From positions 1,463,896 to 1,527,895 of the forward strand of contig NZ_LN609302.1 in assembly GCF_001499675.1 (NCBI RefSeq): a stretch of DNA of 64,000 nucleotides, given 5' to 3'. Shown here piece by piece: positions 45,286 through 54,750 of this stretch (position 1 is its first letter; each line of letters begins with the position of its first letter). Position numbers and translations under genes: made by a program. Origin of the DNA: Acetobacter ghanensis (GTDB taxonomy: Bacteria > Pseudomonadota > Alphaproteobacteria > Acetobacterales > Acetobacteraceae). The notes under the pieces are model-generated. The model made no database searches. It had not been told where the DNA came from and worked only from the letters and a program-made list of their open reading frames with translations.

Positions 45286-47199
45286 ATGACTGCACAAAAT
45301 TCAACACCGGAGGGCACCGCCGCGCAGGCTGATGCCGAGGCCAGCCTGCCGCTCAAAGGGGTAGAGGCCATACGGTATGCGTTACGTACCATGCCTTTTG
45401 CGCCCGGTGTTTACCGTATGCTCGGCAGCAAGGGGGAGGTGCTGTACGTAGGTAAGGCGCTTTCGCTCAAAAAGCGTGTCACGTCCTATACGCATGTGGC
45501 TCGTCTGCCCGAGCGCCTGCGGCGCATGGTGTCGGAAACGGCCTCCATGGAAATTGTGACGACCCACACAGAGGCAGAAGCCCTGCTGCTGGAGGCCAAT
45601 TACATCAAGCGGATGAAGCCCCGCTTCAACATCCTGCTGCGTGATGACAAAAGTTACCCGTGGCTGATGCTGACGGATGGCCATCCATTCCCCCAGATTG
45701 CCAAGCATCGTGGCAAGGCGGTCAAAGGGGCCAGCCTGTGGGGGCCATTTGCTTCCGCATGGGCGGTTAACCAGACGCTTAATCTGATCCAGCGCGTGTT
45801 TCTGCTGCGCTCCTGTACCGATTCCGTTTTTAACAGCCGGAGCCGCCCATGCCTGCTGTTCCAAATCAAACGCTGCTCCGCCCCCTGTGTGGACCGCATA
45901 GACCAGCAGGCTTACGGGGAGCTGGTTGAGCAGGCTCGGGATTTTTTATCCGGCAAGGATTCCGCCCTGCGTGAAACGTTGGGTGCTGATATGAACCGGG
46001 CAGCCGAAGAACTGGATTTTGAGCGTGCGGCCATGTTGCGCGACCGTATCCGCGCCTTGGCGCAAATGCAGGACTCTAACGTCATCAATCCCGCTTCCTT
46101 GCAGGATGCGGATGTCTTTGGCCTCTGGCAGGAGGCAGGGCAAACTTGCATTCAGGTCTTTTTTGTACGGGGCGGACGCAACAATGGCAGTCGCTCGTTT
46201 TTCCCCGCTCATGCGCAGGAGGAGACCGCGGCAGATATTCTGTCCGCCTTTATTGCCCAGTTTTATGACGATAAACCATGCCCCGCCCAAATACTGGTCA
46301 ACCACGCCTTGGCGGAAAGCCCTTTGCTGGCGGAGGCGCTCTCCCTACGGCGTGGCAGGAAGGTTGAAATTCTCAACCCGCAGCGTGGTGAGAAAAAACA
46401 GGTGGTGGACCATGCGGTAACCAATGCGCGGGACGCGTTGAACCGCAAACTGGCCGAAACGGCCGGGCAGGCCAAACTGCTCCGGGGTGTGGCCGAGGTG
46501 TTCGGGCTGGATGCCCCGCCCGAACGCATAGAGGTGTACGATAACAGTCACATTCAGGGCGCACATGCCTATGGGGTCATGATTGTGGGCGGCCCGGAAG
46601 GGTTCAACCGCAAGGCATACCGCAAATTCCGCATCAAAGGCCCCATTACACCGGGGGATGACTTTGCCATGATGCGCGAGGTGCTGGAGCGCCGCTTTGG
46701 CAGGGCGCTGAAGGAGGCGGACGAAGGCGACACGTCCAACTGGCCCGATGTTCTGCTGATTGATGGCGGGGCAGGGCAGTATTCCGCTGTTCGGGCCGTG
46801 CTGGATGATCTGGGTGTTACTGGCGTCAAACTGGTGGGTATTGCCAAGGGGCCAGACCGGGATGCCGGGCGGGAGTGGTTTTATACCGACCACAGGGAGC
46901 CTTTTCAGCTCGATCTGCGGGACCCGGTTCTCTACTACCTACAAAGACTCCGGGACGAGGCGCACCGTTTTGCAATCACCACCCACCGTTCGGGGCGGTC
47001 CAAGGCGCTGGTCACATCCGAGCTGGACGATATTCCCGGCATAGGCCCCGCGCGTAAAAAAATGCTGCTCAATACGTTTGGGTCAGCCCGTGCGGTCAAG
47101 CAGGCCGGGCTGGCGGAACTGGAAGCTGCGCCGGGAGTCAGCCGCGAGATTGCGCGGGTCATCTACGGCCATTTCCACCCCGACTGGTCGCCGGACTAA
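45286..47199 (+). CDS. uvrC: Excinuclease ABC subunit C
   Basis: Dual-incision nuclease of nucleotide excision repair. GIY-YIG domain with [19 protein letters not shown] (about residues 40-58), UvrB-binding UVR motif around [18 protein letters not shown], RNase H-like catalytic half with [13 protein letters not shown] and [11 protein letters not shown], and C-terminal helix-hairpin-helix pair ([25 protein letters not shown]). Length 637 residues is normal. I see no SOS box before it. Followed by pgsA after 100 bases, the same uvrC-pgsA order as in many Proteobacteria. Confidence 0.96.
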   Translation: MTAQNSTPEGTAAQADAEASLPLKGVEAIRYALRTMPFAPGVYRMLGSKGEVLYVGKALSLKKRVTSYTHVARLPERLRRMVSETASMEIVTTHTEAEALLLEANYIKRMKPRFNILLRDDKSYPWLMLTDGHPFPQIAKHRGKAVKGASLWGPFASAWAVNQTLNLIQRVFLLRSCTDSVFNSRSRPCLLFQIKRCSAPCVDRIDQQAYGELVEQARDFLSGKDSALRETLGADMNRAAEELDFERAAMLRDRIRALAQMQDSNVINPASLQDADVFGLWQEAGQTCIQVFFVRGGRNNGSRSFFPAHAQEETAADILSAFIAQFYDDKPCPAQILVNHALAESPLLAEALSLRRGRKVEILNPQRGEKKQVVDHAVTNARDALNRKLAETAGQAKLLRGVAEVFGLDAPPERIEVYDNSHIQGAHAYGVMIVGGPEGFNRKAYRKFRIKGPITPGDDFAMMREVLERRFGRALKEADEGDTSNWPDVLLIDGGAGQYSAVRAVLDDLGVTGVKLVGIAKGPDRDAGREWFYTDHREPFQLDLRDPVLYYLQRLRDEAHRFAITTHRSGRSKALVTSELDDIPGIGPARKKMLLNTFGSARAVKQAGLAELEAAPGVSREIARVIYGHFHPDWSPD

Positions 47200-47299
47200 A
47201 AAGGCGAATGGCAGGATTGCAGGGAATGAGGGTGAGTGACGACATTGCGATAAGTCAAAGCATTTCAGTCTGGCAGGAAATGCGCTAGCATACGCCATA

Positions 47300-47869
47300 A
47301 TGTTAACAGACCTGCCCAACGTCCTGACCCTTTCGCGTATTGTGGCCATTCCCATCGTGGTTGGATTTGCCGCGTGGGGTACGCCACAAACGGACGCGCT
47401 TGCGTGTCTGCTGTTCATTCTGGCGGGAATTACCGATTATTTTGATGGAAAGTTGGCGCGCTCTCGCCACCAGCTTTCCGACTTCGGGCGGATGTTTGAC
47501 TCCATAGCCGACAAACTGCTGGTGGGAGCCTGCCTTATGGTGCTGGCAGGCTTTTTGCGTTTGCCCTACCAGAGTCTGTGGCCTGCCATCATCATTCTGT
47601 GCCGGGAAATTCTGGTGTCTGGGATGCGGGAGTATCTGGCAGAGCGGCGTGCCAGCCTGCCAGTAACCCGTTTGGCCAAGTGGAAAACCGGTTTTCAGAT
47701 GACAGCCATAGGCTTTTTGTTGGCGGGGGACGGCACAAGTGCCCTGCTAGGTATTCCGTGGTTGCCCGTTGCTCTTATTGGCGCCGTGCTGCTCTGGGTT
47801 GCCGGGGTGCTGACAATGATTACCGGATGGGATTATCTGACCAAGGGTTTGCAGCACGTCGATCTGTAA
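47300..47869 (+). CDS. pgsA: Phosphatidylglycerophosphate synthase PgsA
   Basis: Transfers phosphatidyl from CDP-diacylglycerol to glycerol 3-phosphate, first step to phosphatidylglycerol and cardiolipin. The CDP-alcohol phosphotransferase motif is complete: DYFDGKLARSRHQLSDFGRM, then D in FDSIAD. Hydrophobic segments for several membrane helices follow. 189 residues, start MLTDLPNVLTLSRI is typical. Downstream of uvrC on the same strand. Confidence 0.95.
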   Translation: MLTDLPNVLTLSRIVAIPIVVGFAAWGTPQTDALACLLFILAGITDYFDGKLARSRHQLSDFGRMFDSIADKLLVGACLMVLAGFLRLPYQSLWPAIIILCREILVSGMREYLAERRASLPVTRLAKWKTGFQMTAIGFLLAGDGTSALLGIPWLPVALIGAVLLWVAGVLTMITGWDYLTKGLQHVDL

Positions 47870-48028
47870 AAAGTCCTTGCCTTTGAGAGGCCAATATTTG
47901 GGCGACTGGCCTGCGGCTATAGGCTACAGGGCTGTTCACTTCAGCCAAAATTATCAGGGCACCGTGCATCAGCCACGGATAGTCCGGAACAGGCTGGGGA
48001 AAGTGCTGGCGTAATGCGGAGTCTGGGT

Positions 48029-48565
48029 ATGAGAAAAGCCGCTCTTCTCGGAGTGTGCGTGATGATGAGTGGATGTGCAGGCTTTGAAAAAGTCATGTCC
48101 GACACAATGTCTCTCCCCGGCGAAAATCCCAATGCTCCAAGTGGTTCTGACCTCAACATGCGGCGTGTGCAGGGGCAGGCGACAAGCGAGGTGCCGATTC
48201 TGCCGCAGGGCGGTAATGTCTGGCCCGGTCCGCCCGACCCGCTCCCCACGCTGGAAGATGTTGCCAAAGGCCGGACCGGTAAATTGCCGGGGGAAGAGGT
48301 GACGGCGGCCACAGGCCCGCAACTGCCCGATGGTCAGGAGATGAGCATCGGGGAAAAGGAAAACATCCATAAGGGTGTTGTCGGGAATAGCCTGTATGCC
48401 TCCCCTGTGGCGGGCGCGACGACTGCGCAACCGGCCGGGGCGGCAAAGGCCAAAGCAGCCCCCATCGAAATTCCGAATGGTGACGGCACAACCACCCTTA
48501 TTCATTCGGATGGGTCTATCAGCACCATAGGAACACCCCGTCGTGGTGCCATGCCTGCACATTAA
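48029..48565 (+). CDS. Putative lipoprotein, function unknown
   Basis: MRKAALLGVCVMMSGC is a short signal with lipobox MSGC (Cys16). The mature part is rich in Gly, Pro and Ala and low in predicted structure, with the C-terminus GTTTLIHSDGSISTIGTPRRG. GGAG stands 8 bases before this ATG; an ATG five codons earlier is less likely. No known family recognised. Alone between pgsA and moaD. Confidence 0.7.
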   Translation: MRKAALLGVCVMMSGCAGFEKVMSDTMSLPGENPNAPSGSDLNMRRVQGQATSEVPILPQGGNVWPGPPDPLPTLEDVAKGRTGKLPGEEVTAATGPQLPDGQEMSIGEKENIHKGVVGNSLYASPVAGATTAQPAGAAKAKAAPIEIPNGDGTTTLIHSDGSISTIGTPRRGAMPAH

Positions 48566-48644
48566 TGTGCGACAGAAAGCGCGCTGGCTTCTATAAGGCC
48601 CGCAAGAGCTGGGGCGTGTTTGGATAAGAGGGTGAAGGCGGATC

Positions 48645-48908
48645 ATGACAGATCAGGTGACAGTCTTGTTTTTTGCCGCATTGCGCGAGCAGATCGGTCA
48701 GGAAAGCCTGAGTGTGGCCATCCCATCGGGTGGCGTGCCGGTTACCGCCCTGCGGCATCAGATCGAAGGGGCATCGCCCGCTATTGCACAGGCTCTTGCA
48801 GACCAACCCAAGCTGCGGGTTGCCATTAACAAAACGCTGGCAACGTTTGACCAGATGGTCCGTCCGGGGGACGAGGTCGCTTTTTTCCCGCCCATGACGG
48901 GTGGTTGA
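48645..48908 (+). CDS. moaD: Molybdopterin synthase small subunit MoaD
   Basis: Ubiquitin-like sulfur carrier for molybdopterin, 87 residues. Ends with the conserved PPMTGG, whose terminal Gly-Gly is activated as thiocarboxylate; VTVLFFAALRE and DEVAFFPPMTGG are typical. moaE follows after eight bases. moeA of the same pathway is about 6 kb away on the other strand. Confidence 0.95.
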   Translation: MTDQVTVLFFAALREQIGQESLSVAIPSGGVPVTALRHQIEGASPAIAQALADQPKLRVAINKTLATFDQMVRPGDEVAFFPPMTGG

Positions 48909-48916
48909 TAAACGCC

Positions 48917-49369
48917 ATGTCTGTTCATGTTGCCGTCCAGACGGCTCCGTTTGATGTGGGGGCAGAGACTGCCCGTTTAAGTGCCCTTTCTCCCCATATA
49001 GGGGGTATTGGCCTGTTTGTGGGGCAGGTGCGGGGTGGGCAGGGGCTTAAGGCCATGACCTTGGAGCATTACCCCGGCATGACCGAAGCCATTATGAACG
49101 ATCTGGCGCAGGAAGCGCGGGCACGGTTTGCGCTGACGGGCTGCACGCTGATTCATCGTGTCGGTCGGCTGGAGGTGGGGGCAGGCATTGTGTTTGTTGG
49201 TGCCGCTGCTGCACACCGGGGCGCGGCCTTACAGGCCACATCTTTTCTGATCGACCGGTTGAAGACCGGAGCACCGTTCTGGAAGCGGGAAGACTACGAA
49301 GATGGTCGGGCAGTCTGGGTGGATGCGCGAGAGGCGGATGAAGATGCCGCCCGCGCATGGTTGCCGTAA
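48917..49369 (+). CDS. moaE: Molybdopterin synthase catalytic subunit MoaE
   Basis: Converts precursor Z to molybdopterin with MoaD as sulfur donor. GLFVGQVRGG, MTLEHYPGM, RVGRLEVG, AAHRGAALQATSFLIDRLKTGAPFWKRE with the catalytic lysines, and DGRAVWVDA match the family. I start at the ATG rather than the TTG that overlaps the moaD stop. 150 residues. Confidence 0.95.
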   Translation: MSVHVAVQTAPFDVGAETARLSALSPHIGGIGLFVGQVRGGQGLKAMTLEHYPGMTEAIMNDLAQEARARFALTGCTLIHRVGRLEVGAGIVFVGAAAAHRGAALQATSFLIDRLKTGAPFWKREDYEDGRAVWVDAREADEDAARAWLP

Positions 49370-49382
49370 GGCACTCTCGTTC

Positions 49383-50654
49383 TTAACCCGCCAGTACGGT
49401 GTGGATAGTGCGGCACAAAAACCGCAGCTCAGGCTCGGTTATGGTGAAGGCTGGCGTTAGATAAACAATATTGCGGAAAGGCCGTATCCACGCGCCGTGG
49501 CTAATCAGCTTCTGGCGGAGTGCATCCGGGTTGGCAATGTTGTCCAGTTCCACTACGCCAATGGCCCCAAGCGTACGCACATCCCGCACGCCGGGTAATG
49601 CCCGGCATGGTTCCAGGGCTTCGGCCATCAGTGCGTTAAGAGTGGCAACCTGCTCCAGCCGTGGTTCTGTCTCAAACAGGTCGAGCGATGCGTTTGCACA
49701 GGCACAGGCCAGTGGATTGGCCATAAAGGTGGGGCCGTGCATCAGGGCATGTTCGGGGTTGTCAGACAGAAAAGCCTCAAAAACGTGCCGCCGCGCTACG
49801 GTGGCGGCAAGAGCCATGGTGCCGCCCGTCAGGGCTTTGGAAAGGGTGATGATGTCAGGCGTGATGCCTGCCTGTTCACAGGCAAACATGGTGCCTGTGC
49901 GCCCAAACCCTGTAAAAATTTCGTCCAGAATCAGCAGGACATCGTAGCGGTCTGCCGCAGCGCGTAATGTGCGTAGGACCGATGGTGCATGAAAGAGCAT
50001 ACCGCCTGCTCCTTGCACCAGAGGCTCTACAAGAATGCCGGCCAGCTCGTGTGCGTGGCGTTCCAGCAACGCCATAAACGCCTGTGTGCTGGTCTCATCC
50101 ACGGGCAGGGGGGCAATAACGTGTTCTGCCAGAGCTGAACCATACAGATGGTGCATACCTTCTTCCGGGTCGCATACAGCCATGGTGGCGAGTGTGTCTC
50201 CGTGGTAACCGCCACGAAAAGCCAGCATTTTGGTGCGTTGCTGTTCCCCTTTGTTAAGGCGGTACTGGATAGCCATCTTCATGGCGACTTCCACTGCGAC
50301 GGAACCGGAGTCTGTAAAAAATACCCGCTCTAAGTCTCCGGGCAACATGGCACATAAACGGGACGCAAGGCGCAAGGCGGGTTCATGCACCATGCCGCCA
50401 AACATCACATGCGGCATCACATCCAACTGGTGCGCTACGGCTTGGCGGATATGGGGGTGGTTGTAGCCGTGGCAGGCAGTCCACCATGCAGCAACACCGT
50501 CCACCAGTGTGCGTCCATCAGTCAGGGTAATGTGGCTACCCTGTGTGCTCCGGGCTGCAAGCGGGGGGGATGCGGTCTTCATCTGGCTATAGGGAAGCCA
50601 GATATGGGGAAGCCCCTGCTGGTACCAGTCGGGCATGGAAGCGGGTGCAGACAT
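49383..50654 (-). CDS. bioA: Adenosylmethionine-8-amino-7-oxononanoate aminotransferase BioA
   Basis: PLP enzyme of biotin synthesis that forms 7,8-diaminononanoate using SAM as amino donor. IWLPYSQMKTASPPL is BioA-specific; GSVAVEVAMKMAIQY, GGYHGDTLATMAVCD, LILDEIFTGFGRTGTMFACE and the PLP lysine in LSKALTGGTM are seen. The frame runs 77 codons upstream across bioF, but AGGA stands 9 bases before this ATG. Divergent from bioF with a 57-base gap that must hold both promoters. Confidence 0.96.
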   Translation of the reverse strand: MSAPASMPDWYQQGLPHIWLPYSQMKTASPPLAARSTQGSHITLTDGRTLVDGVAAWWTACHGYNHPHIRQAVAHQLDVMPHVMFGGMVHEPALRLASRLCAMLPGDLERVFFTDSGSVAVEVAMKMAIQYRLNKGEQQRTKMLAFRGGYHGDTLATMAVCDPEEGMHHLYGSALAEHVIAPLPVDETSTQAFMALLERHAHELAGILVEPLVQGAGGMLFHAPSVLRTLRAAADRYDVLLILDEIFTGFGRTGTMFACEQAGITPDIITLSKALTGGTMALAATVARRHVFEAFLSDNPEHALMHGPTFMANPLACACANASLDLFETEPRLEQVATLNALMAEALEPCRALPGVRDVRTLGAIGVVELDNIANPDALRQKLISHGAWIRPFRNIVYLTPAFTITEPELRFLCRTIHTVLAG

Positions 50655-50711
50655 GCGAGGTGTTCCTGTAGATGATTGACCGGGAGAGCAGGCTCCGGCA
50701 CCAAAGGTGTC

Positions 50712-51911
50712 ATGACGCGGTTTGACAATCTTTTCCAGCAGGGGCTGGCCAGTTTTGCCGCACAGGGGCGTATGCGTTCCTGCAAACAGTGGCATGCAGC
50801 CGGACCCGGACTTTTGCAACAGCCCGACAGCGGCGCTGTTCTGGTCGATTTTTCCTCCAATGACTATCTGGGCCTGCGTACCCACCCGTTACTGCTTGAA
50901 CGGGCCAGCATATGGGCACGGGCTGAGGGGAGCGGGAGTGGCGCTTCCCGCCTTGTAACCGGCACACCACCGCAGACTGTGGCGTTGGAGCAGCGGCTGG
51001 CCGCCCTTAAAGGCATGGAGGCAGCAAGAATTTTTTCTTCCGGCTGGCAGGCCAATGCGTCTGTTGTTCCTGCGCTGGCCCGGCTTTCCGCGCAGGTTAC
51101 GGGGGCCCCTGCTGTTATTGTGGCAGACCGTTTTATACACGCCAGCCTTTACCATGGCTGTGCGGCGGCCGGTGTGCGCCCAAAGAGGTTCCGGCATAAT
51201 GACATGGCGCATCTGGATGCCCTTTTGGGGCAGGATACAGGTGATGGCCTAAAAATTGTGCTGACGGAAAGCGTGTTCAGCATGGATGGTGACCGGGCGG
51301 ATATGGAGGCGTTGCGGACCATTACCCAACGCCACAACGCCTTCCTCTGTGTGGATGAGGCCCATGCAACCGGCATTTTAGGCGAACATGGCAAAGGGCT
51401 GGCCCACGCACAGGCCGATCTTGTTATTGGCACCTTCAGCAAGGCTCTGGGGGGGATGGGGGCATTTATAGCGGCCTCCCATGCTGTGTGCCGCTGGTTG
51501 GATAATACGGCTTCGGGCTTTATTTATTCCACGGCACCTTCTTCCATGGTGCTGGGCGCTGTGGATGCGGCGTTGGACCTGCTGCCCGGCATGGATGAAC
51601 AGCGTGCTCATGTGGCGGACCTTGCCGCCCGGTTTAGGGAACTGATGGCAGGGGCCGGATTGGATGTGGGGCCATCCACAACTCAGATCGTACCGGTGGT
51701 TGTGGGGGCGGAGCAAACGGCTCTTGCGCTAACGCAGGCAGTAGAGCGGGCAGGCTTTCTGGCTGTTGCTATCCGCCCGCCAACGGTGCCACCCGGTGGG
51801 TGCCGCCTGCGGGTGGTTTTTCACGCTCATCATACACAGGAGCAGATGGAGGCATTGGCCAACGCCATTATTGCCGCGACCCGAGACATTGCCGGGGAGG
51901 TCGGGGGATGA
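50712..51911 (+). CDS. bioF: 8-amino-7-oxononanoate synthase BioF
   Basis: PLP enzyme that condenses pimeloyl-ACP with L-alanine, the first ring-building step of biotin. SSNDYLGLRTHP, ARIFSSGWQAN, the LTESVFSMDGD and VDEAHATGILGEHG motifs, and the PLP lysine in GTFSKALGGMG mark the alpha-oxoamine synthase family. 399 residues. The frame opens 36 bases earlier; this ATG gives the normal N-terminus. Overlaps the next gene by four bases. Confidence 0.95.
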   Translation: MTRFDNLFQQGLASFAAQGRMRSCKQWHAAGPGLLQQPDSGAVLVDFSSNDYLGLRTHPLLLERASIWARAEGSGSGASRLVTGTPPQTVALEQRLAALKGMEAARIFSSGWQANASVVPALARLSAQVTGAPAVIVADRFIHASLYHGCAAAGVRPKRFRHNDMAHLDALLGQDTGDGLKIVLTESVFSMDGDRADMEALRTITQRHNAFLCVDEAHATGILGEHGKGLAHAQADLVIGTFSKALGGMGAFIAASHAVCRWLDNTASGFIYSTAPSSMVLGAVDAALDLLPGMDEQRAHVADLAARFRELMAGAGLDVGPSTTQIVPVVVGAEQTALALTQAVERAGFLAVAIRPPTVPPGGCRLRVVFHAHHTQEQMEALANAIIAATRDIAGEVGG

Positions 51912-52597
51912 AGGGTATTCAGCCTGTATTTGTGCATGGCTGGGGGTTTGGGCCAGATTTTTGGGCCCCTGTTATCTCCGCTCTGGGCTGGACGGATGCC
52001 TGTGTGCTGGATCTGGGCTTTTTAGGGGGGGGCAATGCTTCGCCCCTGCAAGCAGCACAACAGTTGCAGGCTTTGCAGGCGGAGGGACGCCCCGTATTGG
52101 GGGTTGGGCATTCCCTTGGCTTTTTGTGGCTGGCGCAGCACATGGCTTTTGCCAGCCGAGACAAGCTGGTGGGAATTAATGCGTTTGCAGTATTTGCCGC
52201 GCGGGCAGGCTTTGCTTCTGGCGTGCCAGTCCGCGTTATGCAGCGCATGTGTAAGGGACTTTCCACTGCGCCAGAAAAGGTTCTGACTGATTTTCGTACT
52301 CTGTGCGGCGCGCAGGTTGCAGCAGAGCCTCCACAGACCCAAAATTTATGTACGGGGCTGGAGATGTTGATGTCAGCGGATGCCCGGCCTGTGCTGGCTG
52401 GCAGAGCAAGGCAATGCGTGGTGCTGGCCGCGCGGCAGGACCCTGTTGTTTCCCCCGCCATGACGGAGGAAAGTTTTGTAGGTGGTCCGCCAGTGCAATG
52501 GATGGATGGTGGGCACCTGCTCCCCCATACCCATGTAAAGGCCTGTGTGGCGCTGCTTGAAGGGGTGCGAAAAATGATGGAACAGAACGCGGGATGA
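51908..52597 (+). CDS. bioH: BioH-like pimeloyl-ACP methyl ester esterase (alpha/beta hydrolase)
   Basis: Small alpha/beta hydrolase of 229 residues. VFVHGWGFGPDFWAPV near the start, the nucleophile elbow GVGHSLGFLW (Ser about residue 69), Asp in AARQDPVVS and His in DGGHLLPHTH give a full triad. Its place inside the biotin operon, next to a BioC domain, argues that it removes the methyl group from pimeloyl-ACP methyl ester as BioH does. Primary similarity to E. coli BioH is modest, so it could be a non-orthologous replacement. ATGA overlaps on both sides. Confidence 0.78.
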   Translation: MKGIQPVFVHGWGFGPDFWAPVISALGWTDACVLDLGFLGGGNASPLQAAQQLQALQAEGRPVLGVGHSLGFLWLAQHMAFASRDKLVGINAFAVFAARAGFASGVPVRVMQRMCKGLSTAPEKVLTDFRTLCGAQVAAEPPQTQNLCTGLEMLMSADARPVLAGRARQCVVLAARQDPVVSPAMTEESFVGGPPVQWMDGGHLLPHTHVKACVALLEGVRKMMEQNAG

Positions 52598-53994
52598 AAG
52601 GCATGGAGCACAAGGAGCGCGTACGTCTCAGCTTTGACCGGGCAGAGGGGTATGATGGAGCCGCTACGGTGCAACGCCTTGCCGCGCAACGTCTGGCAGC
52701 AAAGCTGGCAGAGACCCTCAAAGGCAGAAAACCACAGCGTATTCTGGAAATAGGGTGTGGTACCGGCCTACTGACGGAACAGTTGGTCCGTCTGTGGCCA
52801 GACGCGCAGATTGTGGCGACCGATTTTGCTCCCCATATGCTGGAACGGGCCAGACGCAACGGTGTGGCCACAACGGTTTATGAACTGATGGATGCCGCCA
52901 ACCCAACGGTTGAAGGCCCGTTTGATGTGGTCTGCGGCAATCTTGTCATGCAGTGGCTGGAGCAGTCCAAGCACGTACTGGCCCGTCTTGGGGAACTGCT
53001 GGCACCCAACGGTGTGCTGGCCGTTACCGCTTTGCTGGATGGGACGTTTGCGGAGTGGAAAGCTGCCTGCAAGGCGGAGGGGGCGGAACCTGCAACCCCT
53101 CATTACCCTAAAGCCACACAAATACAGGACTGGGTACCGTTCCCGTATTCCGGCCTGTGGCAACGGGAGAGCTGTGTGCAGGTGTTTGCCAGAGGTCTGG
53201 ACTTTGTCCGGCATCTTAAGGCGACAGGGGCATCGGTTCCCCAGCCCGGAAGCACGCCTATGGCGGCGGGTACGCTCCGGCGTGTTACTGAGCGGCTGGA
53301 GCAGGGCGGGGCATCCATGACGTGGGAACTAGCTTATGGCTGTTTCCGCAAACCACCTGTTGCGGGTGTTTTTGTAACCGGTACGGACACAGGTGTTGGC
53401 AAAACCCTTGTTTCGGCTTGTTTGGTCAGGCGGTGGCAGGCCGCCTACTGGAAGCCGCTGCAAAGCGGTCTGGCGGATGAAGCGGGGGACACCAGTACGG
53501 TTGAACATCTGGCCGGTCATCCCATGTGCTTTCCGCCAGCAGGGGCGTTTCAGGCTTCGCTCTCACCACAGGCGGCAGCCGAGGCGGAAGGTGTGCATAT
53601 CGATTCCCGCCACCTTGCATTACCACAGGTGGAGAAGGACAAAGTGCTGGTGGTGGAAGGGGCTGGCGGTCTGATGGTCCCAGCAACAGACACTTTGATG
53701 ATGCTGGATTTGGCCGTGTTGTGGGGATTGCCTGTTGTGTTGGTGGCCCGCAGTGGTCTGGGCACACTCAACCACACATTGCTCAGTTTGCAAGCACTTC
53801 AGAACCGTGGCGTGGCTATTGCAGGAGTGGTGTTGAACGGTCCAGCAAACCCGGCCAACAGTCAGACCATTGCACAAAAAGGTGGGGTTCGCATTCTGGC
53901 GGAAGTAGACTACCTGCCGCAGGTTACGCCAGCAACTGTAACGGCACAGGCGGCGGCCTTCCCAGCATGGGAGGATGTGTGCCCAGCAACCTGA
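52594..53994 (+). CDS. bioCD: BioC-BioD fusion: malonyl-ACP O-methyltransferase / dethiobiotin synthetase
   Basis: One chain of 466 residues with two biotin enzymes. Residues 1-250: SAM methyltransferase (RILEIGCGTGLLTEQL near 49-64, GNLVMQWLEQS, ASMTWELAYGCFRK) that matches BioC, which methylates malonyl-ACP to start pimelate synthesis. Residues 255-466: BioD with Walker A FVTGTDTGVGKTLVSA, YWKPLQSG, VVEGAGGLMVP and VARSGLGTLNH, the ATP-dependent dethiobiotin synthetase. The reading frame is continuous with no break at the joint. ATGA overlap with bioH; MKGMEHK gives a second possible start three codons later. bioB is not in the window. Confidence 0.92.
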   Translation: MKGMEHKERVRLSFDRAEGYDGAATVQRLAAQRLAAKLAETLKGRKPQRILEIGCGTGLLTEQLVRLWPDAQIVATDFAPHMLERARRNGVATTVYELMDAANPTVEGPFDVVCGNLVMQWLEQSKHVLARLGELLAPNGVLAVTALLDGTFAEWKAACKAEGAEPATPHYPKATQIQDWVPFPYSGLWQRESCVQVFARGLDFVRHLKATGASVPQPGSTPMAAGTLRRVTERLEQGGASMTWELAYGCFRKPPVAGVFVTGTDTGVGKTLVSACLVRRWQAAYWKPLQSGLADEAGDTSTVEHLAGHPMCFPPAGAFQASLSPQAAAEAEGVHIDSRHLALPQVEKDKVLVVEGAGGLMVPATDTLMMLDLAVLWGLPVVLVARSGLGTLNHTLLSLQALQNRGVAIAGVVLNGPANPANSQTIAQKGGVRILAEVDYLPQVTPATVTAQAAAFPAWEDVCPAT

Positions 53995-54011
53995 GCACAC
54001 ATGCGCCGTAC

Positions 54012-54665
54012 TCAGTAGTGGCGGATCAGCCCAGCCAGATGGCCCTGAATACGCAGGCGCTCCGCGGGAACAATGCGGGTTTCGTAGCGGGCGTTGGCGG
54101 GTTCGAGCGCGATCATGTTGCCTTTGCGGCGTAAGCGCTTGAGCGTCACTTCCTGCTCATCAATCAGGGCAACCACAATCTGCCCATTGTCGGCCTGATC
54201 GGACTTTTTGATAATGACCTGATCGCCGTCCAGAATGCCGGCTTCGATCATGGAATCACCCGCAACTTCCAGCGCGTAGTAGTCACCACTTCCCAGCATG
54301 TCTGCCGGAACGGTGAGCGCGTTGGATGTATCCGCCATGGCCTCAATCGGCAGGCCAGCAGCAATGCGACCATAAAGCGGAATTTTAACAGATTCCTGCT
54401 TCTGGCGCGTAAAGCTGCCACGGATCACGTTGGTGGGCAGTTCCTCTTCCATTTCGGGGAGTTGTATAACCTCCAGCGCGCGGGCGCGGTGGTGGTGGCG
54501 GCGGAGGAAACCGCGTTCCTCCAGCCCTGAAATCAGGCGATGGATGCCAGATTTGGAGCGCAGGCCCATAGCTTCGCGCATTTCGTCAAACGAAGGGGAA
54601 AAACCGGTCTGCTTGAGGTGCGAATCAATAAAAAGCAGAAGCTTGTGCTGTTTTCGGGTCAGCAT
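54012..54665 (-). CDS. lexA: SOS repressor LexA
   Basis: Winged-helix repressor of DNA-damage genes with self-cleavage. N-terminal [48 protein letters not shown], cleavage site region near GLPIEAM, catalytic Ser in [11 protein letters not shown] and Lys in [15 protein letters not shown]. The frame extends 46 codons upstream, but GAGGTGCGAC sits just before this ATG. An SOS box lies about 50 bases upstream, so it represses itself. 217 residues. Confidence 0.95.
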   Translation of the reverse strand: MLTRKQHKLLLFIDSHLKQTGFSPSFDEMREAMGLRSKSGIHRLISGLEERGFLRRHHHRARALEVIQLPEMEEELPTNVIRGSFTRQKQESVKIPLYGRIAAGLPIEAMADTSNALTVPADMLGSGDYYALEVAGDSMIEAGILDGDQVIIKKSDQADNGQIVVALIDEQEVTLKRLRRKGNMIALEPANARYETRIVPAERLRIQGHLAGLIRHY

Positions 54666-54714
54666 GTCGCACCTCGGTCTGTCTGTTCGGAATGGAAGAG
54701 TGATCTCATAGTTT

Positions 54715-54729
54715 GTTCTATGTAAGTTC
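54715..54729. promoter_or_regulatory. SOS box (LexA operator)
   Basis: GTTC-TATGTAA-GTTC is a perfect match to the alphaproteobacterial LexA operator GTTC-N7-GTTC, between the moeA stop and the lexA start. Confidence 0.85.
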
Positions 54730-54750
54730 TTGTTTTTGTCAATATCTAAT

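Noticed and set aside
50655..50711. BioR or BirA operator between bioA and bioF
   Set aside because: No TTATCTATAA-like or BirA-like palindrome is visible in the 57-base gap.
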